From Elusimicrobia bacterium GWF2_62_30 (lineage in GTDB: Bacteria; Elusimicrobiota; Elusimicrobia; Elusimicrobiales; UBA9959), in NCBI GenBank assembly GCA_001799995.1, contig MGUK01000015.1:1-38982 (forward strand): a stretch of DNA of 38,982 nucleotides, in the 5' to 3' direction. Below are positions 37,842-38,982 of this stretch, one piece after another (positions within the stretch are counted from its first letter, which is position 1; each line of letters opens with the position of its first letter). The notes under the pieces are model-generated. The model was not told the origin of the DNA, ran no database searches, and was given only the letters and a program-made list of their open reading frames with translations. The position numbers were made by a program, and so were the translations under genes.

Positions 37842-38198
37842 TCAGCCCAGGTACTTTTTAATTAGCTCTTTGAATTCCCCGTAGGAGAACGGCTTATGCA
37901 GTATCGCGGTGGCGCCCAGCTCCAGCAGCTGCTTGTCCACGCCATCCTGCTCTACCGCGGTTATCATGATGATCTTGGCCGCCTGGTCCAGCTTGTGCAT
38001 CTCTTCCAGCACCTCCACCCCGGACCTGCCCGGCATGATGATATCCAGCAGCACCGCCTGCGGGCGCAGGTCGGCAAAAGCCTTCAGCGCGCTGTCCCCG
38101 TCCCCGGCCTCGCCCACCACCTCATGGCCTATTTCCCCCAGGAAATCGCCTATCATCCGCCTTGTCATGAGGTTGTCATCCACCAGAAGCACTTTCAT
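37842..38198 (-). CDS. CheY-like response-regulator receiver
   Basis: 118 residues from the ATG at 38198 (AAGGAG six bases upstream). LLVDDN, phospho-acceptor Asp in AVLLDIIMPGRSG, MITAVEQ and LHKPFS give a complete, compact CheY-type domain with no output. It is the first gene of the receiver/CheC-like/receiver/HAMP operon, 13 bases before the CheC-like gene, so its phosphorylation may be reset by that product. The cognate kinase is not in the cluster. Confidence 0.93.
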   Translation of the reverse strand: MKVLLVDDNLMTRRMIGDFLGEIGHEVVGEAGDGDSALKAFADLRPQAVLLDIIMPGRSGVEVLEEMHKLDQAAKIIMITAVEQDGVDKQLLELGATAILHKPFSYGEFKELIKKYLG

Positions 38199-38273
38199 AA
38201 AACTCTCCTTATAGTCCACGCGAAAGACCGGGGAACAGCGCCGCTCCCTTACGTCCCGCAACGCGGCACCGAT

Positions 38274-38279
38274 ATTCTA
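38274..38279 (-). promoter_or_regulatory. Extended -10 TGCTAGAAT of the CheC-like operon
   Basis: On the minus strand TTTGCTAGAAT lies ~75 bases before the first start codon. Confidence 0.5.
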
Positions 38280-38330
38280 GCAAATGACATTATCGCGGCC
38301 CGCGGCGTATCGCCCCGCAAAAAACAAAAA

Positions 38331-38350
38331 CCGCCGGGGGTTCCCGGCGG
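38331..38350 (-). terminator. Terminator after the small gene
   Basis: CCGCCGGG-AACC-CCCGGCGG on the minus strand then TTTTTGTTTTTTG. Confidence 0.9.
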
Positions 38351-38380
38351 CACCTGCTGAAAATGGCCGCGGCCGGCCGT

Positions 38381-38626
38381 TCACCGGCGGCCCCTGTCCC
38401 CGGCGCCCCTTTTCCGGCAAAAGGTTATCCGCATGCCGTGCTCGGTCGGCTGCGTGGACGAGATCAGGTTCGAAACGCTCTTCGGCAGCTTCTGCATGTT
38501 CTCGACATAGAAAGATTTCGCGATAATTTTTATCGCGCCGCTCTCTATCAATTCCTTCAGGTCGGCCGGGACGGTCTGGTCCGCCGTCATCCTGTCCACC
38601 TTCTTTTTCACTTCGTCGAAATTCAT
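38381..38626 (-). CDS. Small protein of unknown function
   Basis: 81 residues, unrecognised; mixed charge, basic C-terminus (RKRGAGDRGRR). It has no signal peptide. Its ATG overlaps the stop of the upstream receiver gene (ATGA), so the two are translationally coupled and the product probably works with that receiver. A terminator ends the unit. Confidence 0.65.
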   Translation of the reverse strand: MNFDEVKKKVDRMTADQTVPADLKELIESGAIKIIAKSFYVENMQKLPKSVSNLISSTQPTEHGMRITFCRKRGAGDRGRR

Positions 38627-38982
38627 TTTTCCTCTTTTTTACAGCTGCCGCCGCAGAACCGTGAAACTATCTCCATTATCGTTTCCACGCGCGAAGGCTT
38701 GTAGAGCACGTCCACCGCCCCGATAGCCAGGGCCTTACCCTCCATCTCGGGCATACCGGTAATGATGGCCACCGGGATGCCGGCCAGCGCCGGGTCGTCC
38801 TGCTGGATCTTGCGGAATTCCCAGCCGGTCATTTCCGGCATCATCAGGTCCAGCAGGATCAGCTTGGGCGGCCGGGAGGAACCCCTTAGGTAGTTCAGCG
38901 CCTCCTTGCCGTTGCCGGCCACGGCCGTATCGTAGCCCTGCCTGGACAGTATAGTGCTGATCACGTTGCAGACGACCTTGTC
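38623..38982 (-). CDS. Response-regulator receiver (5' truncated)
   Basis: The frame is open to the window edge; the GTG at 38964 is internal because DKVVCN precedes it, so the acidic pocket and start codon lie outside. Visible: phospho-acceptor Asp in LILLDLMMPEMTG, ITGMPE and LYKPS. A receiver-only protein is likely since the chain ends soon after. Coupled by ATGA overlap to the small gene 38381-38626. Confidence 0.88.
   Translation of the reverse strand, partial: DKVVCNVISTILSRQGYDTAVAGNGKEALNYLRGSSRPPKLILLDLMMPEMTGWEFRKIQQDDPALAGIPVAIITGMPEMEGKALAIGAVDVLYKPSRVETIMEIVSRFCGGSCKKEEK

Noticed and set aside
1-38982. tRNA, rRNA, CRISPR array, insertion sequence or prophage
   Set aside because: No cloverleaf with CCA-type end, conserved rRNA words, regular spaced repeats or transposase motifs were seen; the uniform terminator hairpins are not a mobile repeat because each follows a gene end and has a T tract.

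Overview
This 39-kb window is GC-rich bacterial chromosome. It holds no rRNA, tRNA, CRISPR array, transposase or phage gene that I could see. The combination suggests Elusimicrobiota or a similar deep Gram-negative lineage: many stand-alone receiver domains, many signal-peptide proteins, a predicted outer-membrane barrel, glycine-rich RRM proteins, a NifU-like/GGGtGRT pair, and near-identical GCCGG-stem terminators after most transcription units. That assignment is inference; no marker gene in the window settles it.

Layout. 1-5.0 kb: end of an SPFH/zinc-ribbon gene coupled to a zinc-ribbon TPR gene, a metallophosphoesterase, a zinc-ribbon membrane protein, an M15/YcbK-like peptidase and a small membrane protein. 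5.0-11.1 kb (minus): an AraC-type response regulator, then a coupled pair made of a receiver fused to a PilB/GspE-type ATPase and a large soluble PAS histidine kinase. 11.2-18.1 kb: RluA-type pseudouridine synthase, AlaX-like editing protein, a QPMS-repeat secreted protein, ProC, a GYF-like protein, a small membrane protein, secreted oligoendopeptidase F and a secreted alpha/beta hydrolase. 18.3-23.3 kb (mostly plus): a helical protein, a phytochelatin-synthase-like protease, a 590-residue secreted repeat protein, and two tandem RRM genes with duplicated leaders and terminators. 23.4-33.6 kb (all minus): mostly single-gene units for secreted or membrane proteins, a thioredoxin, an MFS exporter, a flavoprotein and three receivers. 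33.8-35.5 kb (plus): NifU-like scaffold and GGGtGRT protein. 35.6-39 kb (minus): outer-membrane protein, then HAMP, receiver, CheC-like and receiver genes, a small protein and a receiver cut by the window edge.

How it works together. Signalling dominates: eight receiver domains against one histidine kinase. The most unusual unit is the receiver-ATPase fusion translationally coupled to the kinase, behind a promoter whose -35 box lies in a perfect palindrome. A second unit (receiver, CheC-like, receiver, HAMP) looks like a phospho-relay with its own phosphatase but no CheA or MCP.

Gene-expression architecture is distinctive. Many promoters are a -10 box (often TAGAAT) directly next to the T-tract of the preceding terminator, and several -10 boxes sit only 5-9 bases before the start codon, which implies leaderless mRNAs. 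Other points of interest are a perfect 26-bp inverted repeat that supplies the end of an AlaX-like gene, a response-regulator gene with no AUG/GUG/UUG start, a terminator-like hairpin in a 5' leader, and operator-like palindromes before the MFS and outer-membrane protein genes.
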